From Sipunculus nudus (taxonomy: Eukaryota; Annelida; Sipuncula; Golfingiida; Sipunculidae), in NCBI GenBank assembly GCA_026874595.1, contig CM049316.1, positions 72,943,176 through 73,007,175 on the forward strand: a stretch of 64,000 bases of DNA, written 5' to 3'. A model generated the notes under the pieces. It ran no database searches. It was not told the DNA's origin and saw only the letters and a list, made by a program, of their open reading frames with translations. A program made the position numbers and the translations under genes. The stretch's first letter is position 1; every line of letters begins with the position of its first letter. Below, in pieces: positions 46,301 through 59,400 of this stretch.

Positions 46301-47615
46301 GCTACAGATGAGTGTGTGTTAGTGTGTACCACTACAGGTGAGAGTGTGTTAGTGTGTACCACTACAGATGAGTGTGTGTTAGTGTGTACCACTACAGATG
46401 AGTGTTTGTTAGTGTGTTCCACTAGAGATGAGTGTGTGTTAGTGTGTGCCACTGCAGGTGAGTGTGTGTTAGTGTGTACCACTACAGATGAGTGTTTGTT
46501 AGTGTGTACAACTACTGGTGAATGTGTGTTAGTGTGTACCACTAGAGATGAGTGTTTGTTAGTGTGTACCACTACTGGTGAATGTGTGTTAGTGTGTACC
46601 ACTAGAGAGGAGTGTGTGTTAGTGTGTACCACTAAAGGTGAGTGTTTGTTAGTGTGTACCACTACAGATAAGTGTGTGTTCGTGTACCACTACAGATGAG
46701 TGTGTGTTAGTGTGTACCACTACAGGTGAGAGTGTGTTAGCGTGTACCACTACAGGTGAGTGTGTGTGCGCGTATGTCACTACTGGTGAGTGTGTGTTAG
46801 TGTCTACCACTACAGGTGAATGTGTTAGTGTGTACCACTAGAGATGACTGTGTGTTAGTGTGTACCACTACAGGTGAGTGTGGTTTAGTGTGTGTCACTA
46901 CAGGTGAATGTGTAAGGGTATACCATTATAGTTGTTAGTGTGTACCACTACAGGTGAGTGTGTATTAGTGTGTACCACTAGAGATGAGTGTGTGTAAGTG
47001 TGTACCACTACAGGTGTGTGTGTTAGTGTGTACCACTACAGGTGAGTGTGTATTAGTGTGTGAATGTGTTAGTCTGTACCACTAGAGATGAGTGTGTGTT
47101 AGTGTGTACCACTACAGGTGAGTGTGGTTTAGTGTGTGTCACTACAGGTGAATGTGTTAGTGTATACAATTATAGTTGTTAGTATGTACCACTACAGGTG
47201 AGTGTGTATTAGTGTGTACCACTAGAGATGAGTGTGTGTAAGTGTGTACAACTACATGTGAGAATGTGTTAGTGTGTATAACTAGAGATGAGAGTGTGTT
47301 AGTGTGTACCACTACAGGTGAGCGTGTTAGTGTGTACCACTACAGAGGAGTGTGTATTAGTGTGTACCACTAGAGGTGAGTGTGTGTTAGTGTGTACCAC
47401 TACAGATGAGTGTGTGTCAGTGTTAACCGCTACAGATGAGTGTGTGTTAGTGTGTACCACTACAGGTGAGAGTGTGTTAGTGTGTACCACTACAGATGAG
47501 TGTGTGTTAGTGTGTACCACTACAGATGAGTGTTTGTTAGTGTGTTCCACTAGAGATGAGTGTGTGTTACTGTGTGCCACTACAGGTGAGTGTGTGTTAG
47601 TGTGTACCACTACAG
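43352..47615. repeat. Array II segment C: two 1,764-bp HOR copies, 4,264 bp
   Basis: HOR markers lie at 43446 and 45210. The segment is exactly segment A plus one HOR (2,500 + 1,764). It ends with the full ~640-bp block present in segments A and D. One unit variant, ATATCACTACAGG near 44274, is private to this segment. Confidence 0.93.
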
Positions 47616-49294
47616 TAGAAATCCTGTGTTTATTAGAGCAGATTCCTGTGGAGCACTTTTTTAAATTTCAAATTGGTGTCATACTTTCTGCTGAAGAAGT
47701 TGGGCCCTGTGCTTTGCAATGCCAGCTGGTATGTGCCAGAGGGTTGCTTTAGTGCAAAAACCAGGTGTGTGGGTTTGAAATTCTGGAAATGTGGGGCACA
47801 GAAAGGTCAATTTGCCACGCGTTAAATATGCCGCTCTCCGACAAAACTCTTTAAGGATCGGAGCAGGGTAAAAAGGCTCGTGTCGGTTCATGTTGCCTTT
47901 GATTGTAATAATATGGCGGGTGAACCCAACCCTTGTGTTGATATTTTTGTCAATTATCAGCATTAAAAGCAATATTCTGAATATTAGTTGAAAATATAAA
48001 TATAAAGACCTGAATCTGTTTATTGAATAAAATATTTATTTTCAATGAATTGTATGTTATTTTGTTGTTTTTTCGGTAAATAAAAGACACAACTATGTGG
48101 ACATATGCAGTATTTAGATGTGTCAATATGTTAATTAAGAATATATTTTAAAAAATTGGGGGATGGGGGTGGTTGTTTGCCCTAACTTTCAGGCTTCCAT
48201 CGGTATCCCGGCCTCCGGCTAGGGTACAATGGGCGCCAGGCTTTTTTATTAAGATATTTCAAGCTGTGATTGTCTGAAATCGGCCCTTGTCATTTTTAAG
48301 AAATTGTCAACTGTCAGTCGAGCTCAACAAATGGCTCGGTTCACTACTGGGGTCATTCTTCCCAGGAAATCGAAAGAGCGTGTCCAATGCCAAATCAGGA
48401 CAGAATTGGTTTCTTTTGGGGCAAAATATTAAACCAAGCCAGGGTTTAGCATACCTCGCCATGAAATTATATCCCGAGGCAGTCAAACACGCCGACATTA
48501 TTCAACACGTGCGGCAATTTTCTGGCAAGACACATAGACTATATAATATCATTAAATCCATCCCTCAGAAAATTACGCTTTGAACGCGCAAAAGGTGGAA
48601 CATCGGACGCAAAACATCATTTTAATCAACCTTTTTTTTTCAGGCCGGCAGTGCTTAAAAATTAAGAAATTATGATTTCTTTATGAAATATCTGAAAATG
48701 GCGTGGAAAAATTAACTGGCTTCAGGAAAAAAAACTTCCCCAATATCCAACAACATCCGATTTAGACAAAAATTTGCTCCGTCACGCTCAACACGTATAT
48801 TAATATATACCGCCGTTTCCCTCCAAGCCCGCGTGCCAGACCACACAACAACAAAAATACCCCGCGGCTCCTGCAACGCCCCAAAATCAAAATAAAATTA
48901 AAAAAAAAATACCTCCCTCCCCCTCGAAATAGCCACAAAACATTTATATACTTACATTTTTACTTACCCCCGCCCCAGAAAAACAATACTACAACAAAAT
49001 TCACGCCCCATCCACGCCCTGACCTCTTATTTTTCAGCCCCCCCACCAAAAAAAAAAAAAATTCCCGATTGCCCCCCTAAAGAAAACACAAAAACATTTA
49101 CTATATATTAAATTTTTCTCATATGCATAGATACATAATGGCCGCAAAAATATAATAAACTTTTTTTACACGCTCGCTCACCTGTCCTCATGCCTGCACA
49201 TTTGTTTCAAAATTTAAAAAAAAAACGCACAAAGGGAAAATAAATGTATTTATTTCTGTTTCACAAATTCCCTCTTGGTTGCCTTCCTTTCTCC
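47616..49294. repeat. 1.68-kb module, copy 4
   Basis: Has T6 where copies 1-3 have T7 in the GAGCAC(T)nAAATTTC tract. This joins the + frame of the upstream minisatellite (from 47318) into the module to give a 144-codon open stretch ending at 47752. It also has a private ACAATGGGCGCC where the others have ACAATGGCCGCC. Confidence 0.95.
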
Positions 49295-51794
49295 TTGTAC
49301 CACCACAGCGGTTAGTGTGTTAGTGTGTACAGCTACAGGTGAGTACGTCTTAGTGTGTACCACTACAGGTGAGTATGTGTTAGTGTACGCCTCTACAAGT
49401 GAGTGTGTGTTAGTGTGTACCACTACAGGTGAGTGTGTGTTAGTGTGTACAACTAGAGGTGAGTGTGTGTTAGTGTGTGCTAGTGTGTGTCACAACAGGT
49501 GATTGTTAGTGTATACCATCACAGTTGTTAGTGTGTACCACTACAGGTGAATGTGTTAATGTGTACCACTAGAGAGGAGTGTGTGATAGTGTGTGCCACT
49601 ACAGGTGAGTGTGTGTTAGTGTGTACAACAACAGATGAGTGTGTGTTAGTGTGTACCACTACAGGTGAGTGTATGTTAGTGTGTGCCACTACAGGTGAGT
49701 GTGTGTTAGTGTGTACAACTAGAGGTGAGTGTGTGTTAGTGTGTACCACTACTGGTGAATGTGTGTTAGTGTGTACCACTAGAGATGAGTGTGTGTTAGT
49801 GTGTACCGTTACAGGTGAGTGTGTTAGTGTGTACCACTACAGATGAGTGTATGTTAGTGTGTACCACTAAAGGTGAGTGTGTGTTAGTGTGTACCACTAC
49901 AGATGAGTGTGTGTTAGTGTACCATTACAGATGAGTGTGTGTTAGTGTGTACCACTACAGGTGAGTGTTTGTTAGTGTGTACCACTACAGGTGAGTGTGT
50001 GTTAGTGTGTACTACTACAGGTGACTGTGTTAGTGTGTACCACTAGAGACGAGTGTGTGCTAGTGTGTACCACTACAGGTGAGTGTGTTTTAGTGTGTGT
50101 CACTACAGGTGAATGTGTTAGTGTATACCATCATAGTTGTTAGTGTGTACCACTACAGGTGAGTGTGTATTAGTGTGTACCACTAGAGATGAGTGTGTGT
50201 AAGTGTATACCACTACAGGTGTGTGTGCGTTAGTGTGTACCACTACAGATGAGTGTGTGTTAGTGTGTACCACTACAGATGAGTATGTGTTAGTGTGTAC
50301 AACTACAGGTGAGTATGTGTTAGTGTGTACCACTAGAGATGAGAGTGTGTTAGTGTGTACCACTACAGGTGAGCGTGTTAGTGTGTACCACTACAGAGGA
50401 GTGTGTATTAGTGTGTACCACTAGAGGTGAGTGTGTGTTAGTGTGTACCACTACAGATGAGTGTGTGTCAGTGTTAACCGCTACAGATGAGTGTGTGTTA
50501 GTGTGTACCACTACAGGTGAGAGTGTGTTAGTGTGTACCACTACAGATGAGTGTGTGTTAGTGTGTACCACTACAGATGAGTGTTTGTTAGTGTGTTCCA
50601 CTAGAGATGAGTGTGTGTTAGTGTGTGCCACTGCAGGTGAGTGTGTGTTAGTGTGTACCACTACAGATGAGTGTTTGTTAGTGTGTACAACTACTGGTGA
50701 ATGTGTGTTAGTGTGTACCACTAGAGATGAGTGTTTGTTAGTGTGTACCACTACTGGTGAATGTGTGTTAGTGTGTACCACTAGAGAGGAGTGTGTGTTA
50801 GTGTGTACCACTAAAGGTGAGTGTTTGTTAGTGTGTACCACTACAGATAAGTGTGTGTTCGTGTACCACTACAGATGAGTGTGTGTTAGTGTGTACCACT
50901 ACAGGTGAGAGTGTGTTAGCGTGTACCACTACAGGTGAGTGTGTGTGCGCGTATGTCACTACTGGTGAGTGTGTGTTAGTGTCTACCACTACAGGTGAAT
51001 GTGTTAGTGTGTACCACTAGAGATGACTGTGTGTTAGTGTGTACCACTACAGGTGAGTGTGGTTTAGTGTGTGTCACTACAGGTGAATGTGTAAGGGTAT
51101 ACCATTATAGTTGTTAGTGTGTACCACTACAGGTGAGTGTGTATTAGTGTGTACCACTAGAGATGAGTGTGTGTAAGTGTGTACCACTACAGGTGTGTGT
51201 GTTAGTGTGTACCACTACAGGTGAGTGTGTATTAGTGTGTGAATGTGTTAGTCTGTACCACTAGAGATGAGTGTGTGTTAGTGTGTACCACTACAGGTGA
51301 GTGTGGTTTAGTGTGTGTCACTACAGGTGAATGTGTTAGTGTATACAATTATAGTTGTTAGTATGTACCACTACAGGTGAGTGTGTATTAGTGTGTACCA
51401 CTAGAGATGAGTGTGTGTAAGTGTGTACAACTACATGTGAGAATGTGTTAGTGTGTATAACTAGAGATGAGAGTGTGTTAGTGTGTACCACTACAGGTGA
51501 GCGTGTTAGTGTGTACCACTACAGAGGAGTGTGTATTAGTGTGTACCACTAGAGGTGAGTGTGTGTTAGTGTGTACCACTACAGATGAGTGTGTGTCAGT
51601 GTTAACCGCTACAGATGAGTGTGTGTTAGTGTGTACCACTACAGGTGAGAGTGTGTTAGTGTGTACCACTACAGATGAGTGTGTGTTAGTGTGTACCACT
51701 ACAGATGAGTGTTTGTTAGTGTGTTCCACTAGAGATGAGTGTGTGTTACTGTGTGCCACTACAGGTGAGTGTGTGTTAGTGTGTACCACTACAG
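49295..51794. repeat. Array II segment D: one 1,764-bp HOR plus end block, 2,500 bp
   Basis: Same length as segment A. It carries AACAGGTGATTGTTAG near 49494, where segments A-C have GGTGAGTGTTAG; segment E shares this variant. One unit near 49714 has been converted to ACAACTAGAGGTGAG from the usual ACCACTACAGATGAG. Confidence 0.93.
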
Positions 51795-53473
51795 TAGAAA
51801 TCCTGTGTTTATTAGAGCAGATTCCTGTGGAGCACTTTTTTAAATTTCAAATTGGTGTCATACTTTCTGCTGAAGAAGTTGGGCCCTGTGCTTTGCAATG
51901 CCAGCTGGTATGTGCCAGAGGGTTGCTTTAGTGCAAAAACCAGGTGTGTGGGTTTGAAATTCTGGAAATGTGGGGCACAGAAAGGTCAATTTGCCACGCG
52001 TTAAATATGCCGCTCTCCGACAAAACTCTTTAAGGATCGGAGCAGGGTAAAAAGGCTCGTGTCGGTTCATGTTGCCTTTGATTGTAATAATATGGCGGGT
52101 GAACCCAACCCTTGTGTTGATATTTTTGTCAATTATCAGCATTAAAAGCAATATTCTGAATATTAGTTGAAAATATAAATATAAAGACCTGAATCTGTTT
52201 ATTGAATAAAATATTTATTTTCAATGAATTGTATGTTATTTTGTTGTTTTTTCGGTAAATAAAAGACACAACTATGTGGACATATGCAGTATTTAGATGT
52301 GTCAATATGTTAATTAAGAATATATTTTAAAAAATTGGGGGATGGGGGTGGTTGTTTGCCCTAACTTTCAGGCTTCCATCGGTATCCCGGCCTCCGGCTA
52401 GGGTACAATGGCCGCCAGGCTTTTTTATTAAGATATTTCAAGCTGTGATTGTCTGAAATCGGCCCTTGTCATTTTTAAGAAATTGTCAACTGTCAGTCGA
52501 GCTCAACAAATGGCTCGGTTCACTACTGGGGTCATTCTTCCCAGGAAATCGAAAGAGCGTGTCCAATGCCAAATCAGGACAGAATTGGTTTCTTTTGGGG
52601 CAAAATATTAAACCAAGCCAGGGTTTAGCATACCTCGCCATGAAATTATATCCCGAGGCAGTCAAACACGCCGACATTATTCAACACGTGCGGCAATTTT
52701 CTGGCAAGACACATAGACTATATAATATCATTAAATCCATCCCTCAGAAAATTACGCTTTGAACGCGCAAAAGGTGGAACATCGGACGCAAAACATCATT
52801 TTAATCAACCTTTTTTTTTCAGGCCGGCAGTGCTTAAAAATTAAGAAATTATGATTTCTTTATGAAATATCTGAAAATGGCGTGGAAAAATTAACTGGCT
52901 TCAGGAAAAAAAACTTCCCCAATATCCAACAACATCCGATTTAGACAAAAATTTGCTCCGTCACGCTCAACACGTATATTAATATATACCGCCGTTTCCC
53001 TCCAAGCCCGCGTGCCAGACCACACAACAACAAAAATACCCCGCGGCTCCTGCAACGCCCCAAAATCAAAATAAAATTAAAAAAAAAATACCTCCCTCCC
53101 CCTCGAAATAGCCACAAAACATTTATATACTTACATTTTTACTTACCCCCGCCCCAGAAAAACAATACTACAACAAAATTCACGCCCCATCCACGCCCTG
53201 ACCTCTTATTTTTCAGCCCCCCCACCAAAAAAAAAAAAAATTCCCGATTGCCCCCCTAAAGAAAACACAAAAACATTTACTATATATTAAATTTTTCTCA
53301 TATGCATAGATACATAATGGCCGCAAAAATATAATAAACTTTTTTTACACGCTCGCTCACCTGTCCTCATGCCTGCACATTTGTTTCAAAATTTAAAAAA
53401 AAAACGCACAAAGGGAAAATAAATGTATTTATTTCTGTTTCACAAATTCCCTCTTGGTTGCCTTCCTTTCTCC
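51795..53473. repeat. 1.68-kb module, copy 5
   Basis: Shares the T6 tract with copy 4 and lies exactly 4,179 bp from it, so these two are the youngest pair. After this copy no further module occurs to the end of the window. Confidence 0.95.
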
Positions 53474-56400
53474 TTGTACCACCACAGCGGTTAGTGTGTT
53501 AGTGTGTACAGCTACAGGTGAGTACGTCTTAGTGTGTACCACTACAGGTGAGTATGTGTTAGTGTACGCCTCTACAAGTGAGTGTGTGTTAGTGTGTACC
53601 ACTACAGGTGAGTGTGTGTTAGTGTGTACAACTAGAGGTGAGTGTGTGTTAGTGTGTGCTAGTGTGTGTCACAACAGGTGATTGTTAGTGTATACCATCA
53701 CAGTTGTTAGTGTGTACCACTACAGGTGAATGTGTTAATGTGTACCACTAGAGAGGAGTGTGTGATAGTGTGTGCCACTACAGGTGAGTGTGTGTTAGTG
53801 TGTACAACAACAGATGAGTGTGTGTTAGTGTGTACCACTACAGGTGAGTGTATGTTAGTGTGTGCCACTACAGGTGAGTGTGTGTTAGTGTGTACCACTA
53901 CAGATGAGTGTGTGTTAGTGTGTACCACTACTGGTGAATGTGTGTTAGTGTGTACCACTAGAGATGAGTGTGTGTTAGTGTGTACCATTACAGGTGAGTG
54001 TGTTAGTGTGTACCACTACAGATGAGTGTATGTTAGTGTGTACCACTAAAGGTGAGTGTGTGTTAGTGTGTACCACTACAGATGAGTGTGTGTTAGTGTA
54101 CCATTACAGATGAGTGTGTGTTAGTGTGTACCACTACAGGTGAGTGTTTGTTAGTGTGTACCACTACAGGTGAGTGTGTGTTAGTGTGTACTACTACAGG
54201 TGACTGTGTTAGTGTGTACCACTAGAGACGAGTGTGTGCTAGTGTGTACCACTACAGGTGAGTGTGTTTTAGTGTGTGTCACTACAGGTGAATGTGTTAG
54301 TGTATACCATCATAGTTGTTAGTGTGTACCACTACAGGTGAGTGTGTATTAGTGTGTACCACTAGAGATGAGTGTGTGTAAGTGTATACCACTACAGGTG
54401 TGTGTGCGTTAGTGTGTACCACTACAGATGAGTGTGTGTTAGTGTGTACCACTACAGATGAGTATGTGTTAGTGTGTACAACTACAGGTGAGTATGTGTT
54501 AGTGTGTACCACTAGAGATGAGAGTGTGTTAGTGTGTACCACTACAGGTGAGCGTGTTAGTGTGTACCACTACAGAGGAGTGTGTATTAGTGTGTACCAC
54601 TAGAGGTGAGTGTGTGTTAGTGTGTACCACTACAGATGAGTGTGTGTCAGTGTTAACCGCTACAGATGAGTGTGTGTTAGTGTGTACCACTACAGGTGAG
54701 AGTGTGTTAGTGTGTACCACTACAGATGAGTGTGTGTTAGTGTGTACCACTACAGATGAGTGTTTGTTAGTGTGTTCCACTAGAGATGAGTGTGTGTTAG
54801 TGTGTGCCACTGCAGGTGAGTGTGTGTTAGTGTGTACCACTACAGATGAGTGTTTGTTAGTGTGTACAACTACTGGTGAATGTGTGTTGGTGTGTACCAC
54901 TAGAGATGAGTGTTTGTTAGTGTGTACCACTACTGGTGAATGTGTGTTAGTGTGTACCACTAGAGAGGAGTGTGTGTTAGTGTGTACCACTAAAGGTGAG
55001 TGTTTGTTAGTGTGTACCACTACAGATAAGTGTGTGTTCGTGTACCACTACAGATGAGTGTGTGTTAGTGTGTACCACTACAGGTGAGAGTGTGTTAGCG
55101 TGTACCACTACAGGTGAGTGTGTGTGCGCGTATGTCACTACTGGTGAGTGTGTGTTAGTGTCTACCACTACAGGTGAATGTGTTAGTGTGTACCACTAGA
55201 GATGAGTGTGTGTTAGTGTGTACCACTACAGGTGAGTGTGGTTTAGTGTGTGTCACTACAGGTGAATGTGTTAGGGTATACCATTATAGTTGTTAGTGTG
55301 TACCACTACAGGTGAGTGTGTATTAGTGTGTACCACTAGAGATGAGTGTGTGTAAGTGTGTACCACTACAGGTGTGTGTGTTAGTGTGTACCACTACAGG
55401 TGAGTGTGTATTAGTGTGTGAATGTGTTAGTCTGTACCACTAGAGATGAGTGTGTGTTAGTGTGTACCACTACAGGTGAGTGTGGTTTAGTGTGTGTCAC
55501 TACAGGTGAATGTGTTAGTGTATACAATTATAGTTGTTAGTGTGTACCACTACAGGTGAGTGTGTATTAGTGTGTACCACTAGAGATGAGTGTGTGTAAG
55601 TGTGTACAACTACATGTGAGAATGTGTTAGTGTGTATCACTAGAGATGAGAGTGTGTTAGTGTGTACCACTACAGGTGAGCGTGTTAGTGTGTACCACTA
55701 CAGAGGAGTGTGTATTAGTGTGTACCACTAGAGGTGAGTGTGTGTTAGTGTGTACCACTACAGATGAGTGTGTGTCAGTGTTAACCGCTACAGATGAGTG
55801 TGTGTTAGTGTGTACCACTACAGGTGAGAGTGTGTTAGTGTGTACCACTACAGATGAGTGTGTGTTAGTGTGTACCACTACAGATGAGTGTTTGTTAGTG
55901 TGTTCCACTAGAGATGAGTGTGTGTTAGTGTGTGCCACTACAGGTGAGTGTGTGTTAGTGTGTACCACTACAGATGAGTGTATGTTAGTGTGTACCACTA
56001 CAGGTGAGTGTGTGTTAGTGTGTGCCACTACAGGTGAGTGTGTGTTAGTGTGTACCACTACAGATGAGTGTTTGTTAGTGTGTACCACTACTGGTGAATG
56101 TGTGTTAGTGTGTACCACTAGAGATAAGTGTTTGTTAGTGTGTACCACTTCTGGTGAATGTGTGTTAGTGTGTACCACTAGAGAGGAGTGTGTGTTAGTG
56201 TGTACCACTAAAGGTGAGTGTTTGTTAGTGTGTACCACTACAGATAAGTGTGTGTTCGTGTACCACTACAGATGAGTGTGTGTTAGTGTGTACCACTACA
56301 GGTGAGAGTGTGTTAGGGTGTTCCACTACAGGTGAGTGTGTGTGCGCGTATGTCACTACTGGTGAGTGTGTGTTAGTGTGTACCACTACAGGTGAATGTG

Positions 56401-59400
56401 TTAGTGTGTACCACTAGAGATGAGTGTGTGTTAGTGTGTACCACTACAGGTGAGTGTGGTTTAGTGTGTGTCACTACAGGTGAATGTGTTAGTGTATACC
56501 ATTATAGTTGTTAGTGTGTACCACTACAGGTGAGTGTGTATTAGTGTGTACCACTAGAGATGAGTGTATGTAAGTGTGTACCACTACAGGTGTGTGTGTT
56601 AGTGTGTACCACTACAGGTGAGTGTGTATTAGTGTGTGAATGTGTTAGTGTGTACCACTAGAGATGAGTGTGTGTTAGTGTGTACCACTACAGGTGAGTG
56701 TGGTTTAGTGTGTGTCACTACAGGTGAATGTGTTAGTGTATACAATTATAGTTGGTAGTGTGTACCACTACAGGTGAGTGTGTATTAGTGTGTACCACTA
56801 GAGATGAGTGTGTGTAAGTGTGTACCACTACAGGTGTGTGTGTGTTAGTTTGTACCACTACTGGTGTGTGTTTGTTAGTGTGTACCACTAGAGATGAGTG
56901 TGTGTAAGTGTGTACCACTACAGGTGAGTGTATGTTAGTGTGTGCCACTACATGTGAGTGTGTGTTAGTGTGTACCACTACAGATGAGTATTTGTTAGTG
57001 TGTCACTACTGGTGAATGTGTGTTAGTGTGTACCACTAGAGATGAGTGTGTATTAGTGTATACCACTACAAGTGAGTGTGGGTTAGTTTGTACCACTACA
57101 GATGAGTGTGTGTTAGTGTGTACCACTAAAGGTGAGTGTGTGTTAGTGTGTACCACTACAGATGAGTGTGTGTTAGTGTACCACTACAGATGAGTGTGTG
57201 TTAGTGTGTACAACAACAGATGAGTGTGTGTTAGTGTGTACCACTACAGGTGAGTGTATGTTAGTGTGTGCCACTACAGGTGAGTGTGTGTTAGTGTGTA
57301 CCACTACAGATGAGTGTGTGTTAGTGTGTACCACTACTGGTGAATGTGTGTTAGTGTGTACCACTAGAGATGAGTGTGTGTTAGTGTGTACCGTTACAGG
57401 TGAGTGTGTTAGTGTGTACCACTACAGATGAGTGTATGTTAGTGTGTACCACTAAAGGTGAGTGTGTGTTAGTGTGTACCACTACAGATGAGTGTGTGTT
57501 AGTGTACCATTACAGATGAGTGTGTGTTAGTGTGTACCACTACAGGTGAGTGTTTGTTATTGTGTACCACTACAGGTGAGTGTGTGTTAGTGTGTACTAC
57601 TACAGGTGACTGTGTTAGTGTGTACCACTAGAGACGAGTGTGTGCTAGTGTGTACCACTACAGGTGAGTGTGTTTTAGTGTGTGTCACTACAGGTGAATG
57701 TGTTAGTGTATACCATCATAGTTGTTAGTGTGTACCACTACAGGTGAGTGTGTATTAGTGTGTACCACTAGAGATGAGTGTGTGTAAGTGTATACCACTA
57801 CAGGTGTGTGTGCGTTAGTGTGTACCACTACAGATGAGTGTGTGTTAGTGTGTACCACTACAGATGAGTATGTGTTAGTGTGTACAACTACAGGTGAGTA
57901 TGTGTTAGTGTGTACCACTAGAGATGAGAGTGTGTTAGTGTGTACCACTACAGGTGAGCGTGTTAGTGTGTACCACTACAGAGGAGTGTGTATTAGTGTG
58001 TACCACTAGAGGTGAGTGTGTGTTAGTGTGTACCACTACAGATGAGTGTGTGTCAGTGTTAACCGCTACAGATGAGTGTGTGTTAGTGTGTACCACTACA
58101 GGTGAGAGTGTGTTAGTGTGTACCACTACAGATGAGTGTGTGTTAGTGTGTACCACTACAGATGAGTGTTTGTTAGTGTGTTTCACTAGAGATGAGTGTG
58201 TGTTAGTGTGTGCCACTGCAGGTGAGTGTGTGTTAGTGTGTACCACTACAGATGAGTGTTTGTTAGTGTGTACAACTACTGGTGAATGTGTGTTAGTGTG
58301 TACCACTAGAGATGAGTGTTTGTTAGTGTGTACCACTACTGGTGAATGTGTGTTAGTGTGTACCACTAGAAAGGAGTGTGTGTTAGTGTGTACCACTAAA
58401 GGTGAGTGTTTGTTAGTGTGTACCACTACAGATAAGTGTGTGTTCGTGTACCACTACAGATGAGTGTGTGTTAGTGTGTACCACTACAGGTGAGAGTGTG
58501 TTAGCGTGTACCACTACAGGTGAGTGTGTGTGCGCGTATGTCACTACTGGTGAGTGTGTGTTAGTGTCTACCACTACAGGTGAATGTGTTAGTGTGTACC
58601 ACTAGAGATGAGTGTGTGTTAGTGTGTACCACTACAGGTGAGTGTGGTTTAGTGTGTGTCACTACAGGTGAATGTGTTAGGGTATACCATTATAGTTGTT
58701 AGTGTGTACCACTACAGGTGAGTGTGTATTAGTGTGTACCACTAGAGATGAGTGTGTGTAAGTGTGTACCACTACAGGTGTGTGTGTTAGTGTGTACCAC
58801 TACAGGTGAGTGTGTATTAGTGTGTGAATGTGTTAGTCGTACCACTAGAGATGAGTGTGTGTTAGTGTGTACCACTACAGGTGAGTGTGGTTTAGTGTGT
58901 GTCACTACAGGTGAATGTGTTAGTGTATACAATTATAGTTGTTAGTGTGTACCACTACAGGTGAGTGTGTATTAGTGTGTACCACTAGAGATGAGTGTGT
59001 GTAAGTGTGTACAACTACATGTGAGAATGTGTTAGTGTGTATCACTAGAGATGAGAGTGTGTTAGTGTGTACCACTACAGGTGAGCGTGTTAGTGTGTAC
59101 CACTACAGAGGAGTGTGTATTAGTGTGTACCACTAGAGGTGAGTGTGTGTTAGTGTGTACCACTACAGATGAGTGTGTGTCAGTGTTAACCGCTACAGAT
59201 GAGTGTGTGTTAGTGTGTACCACTACAGGTGAGAGTGTGTTAGTGTGTACCACTACAGATGAGTGTGTGTTAGTGTGTACCACTACAGATGAGTGTTTGT
59301 TAGTGTGTTCCACTAGAGATGAGTGTGTGTTAGTGTGTGCCACTACAGGTGAGTGTGTGTTAGTGTGTACCACTACAGATGAGTGTATGTTAGTGTGTAC

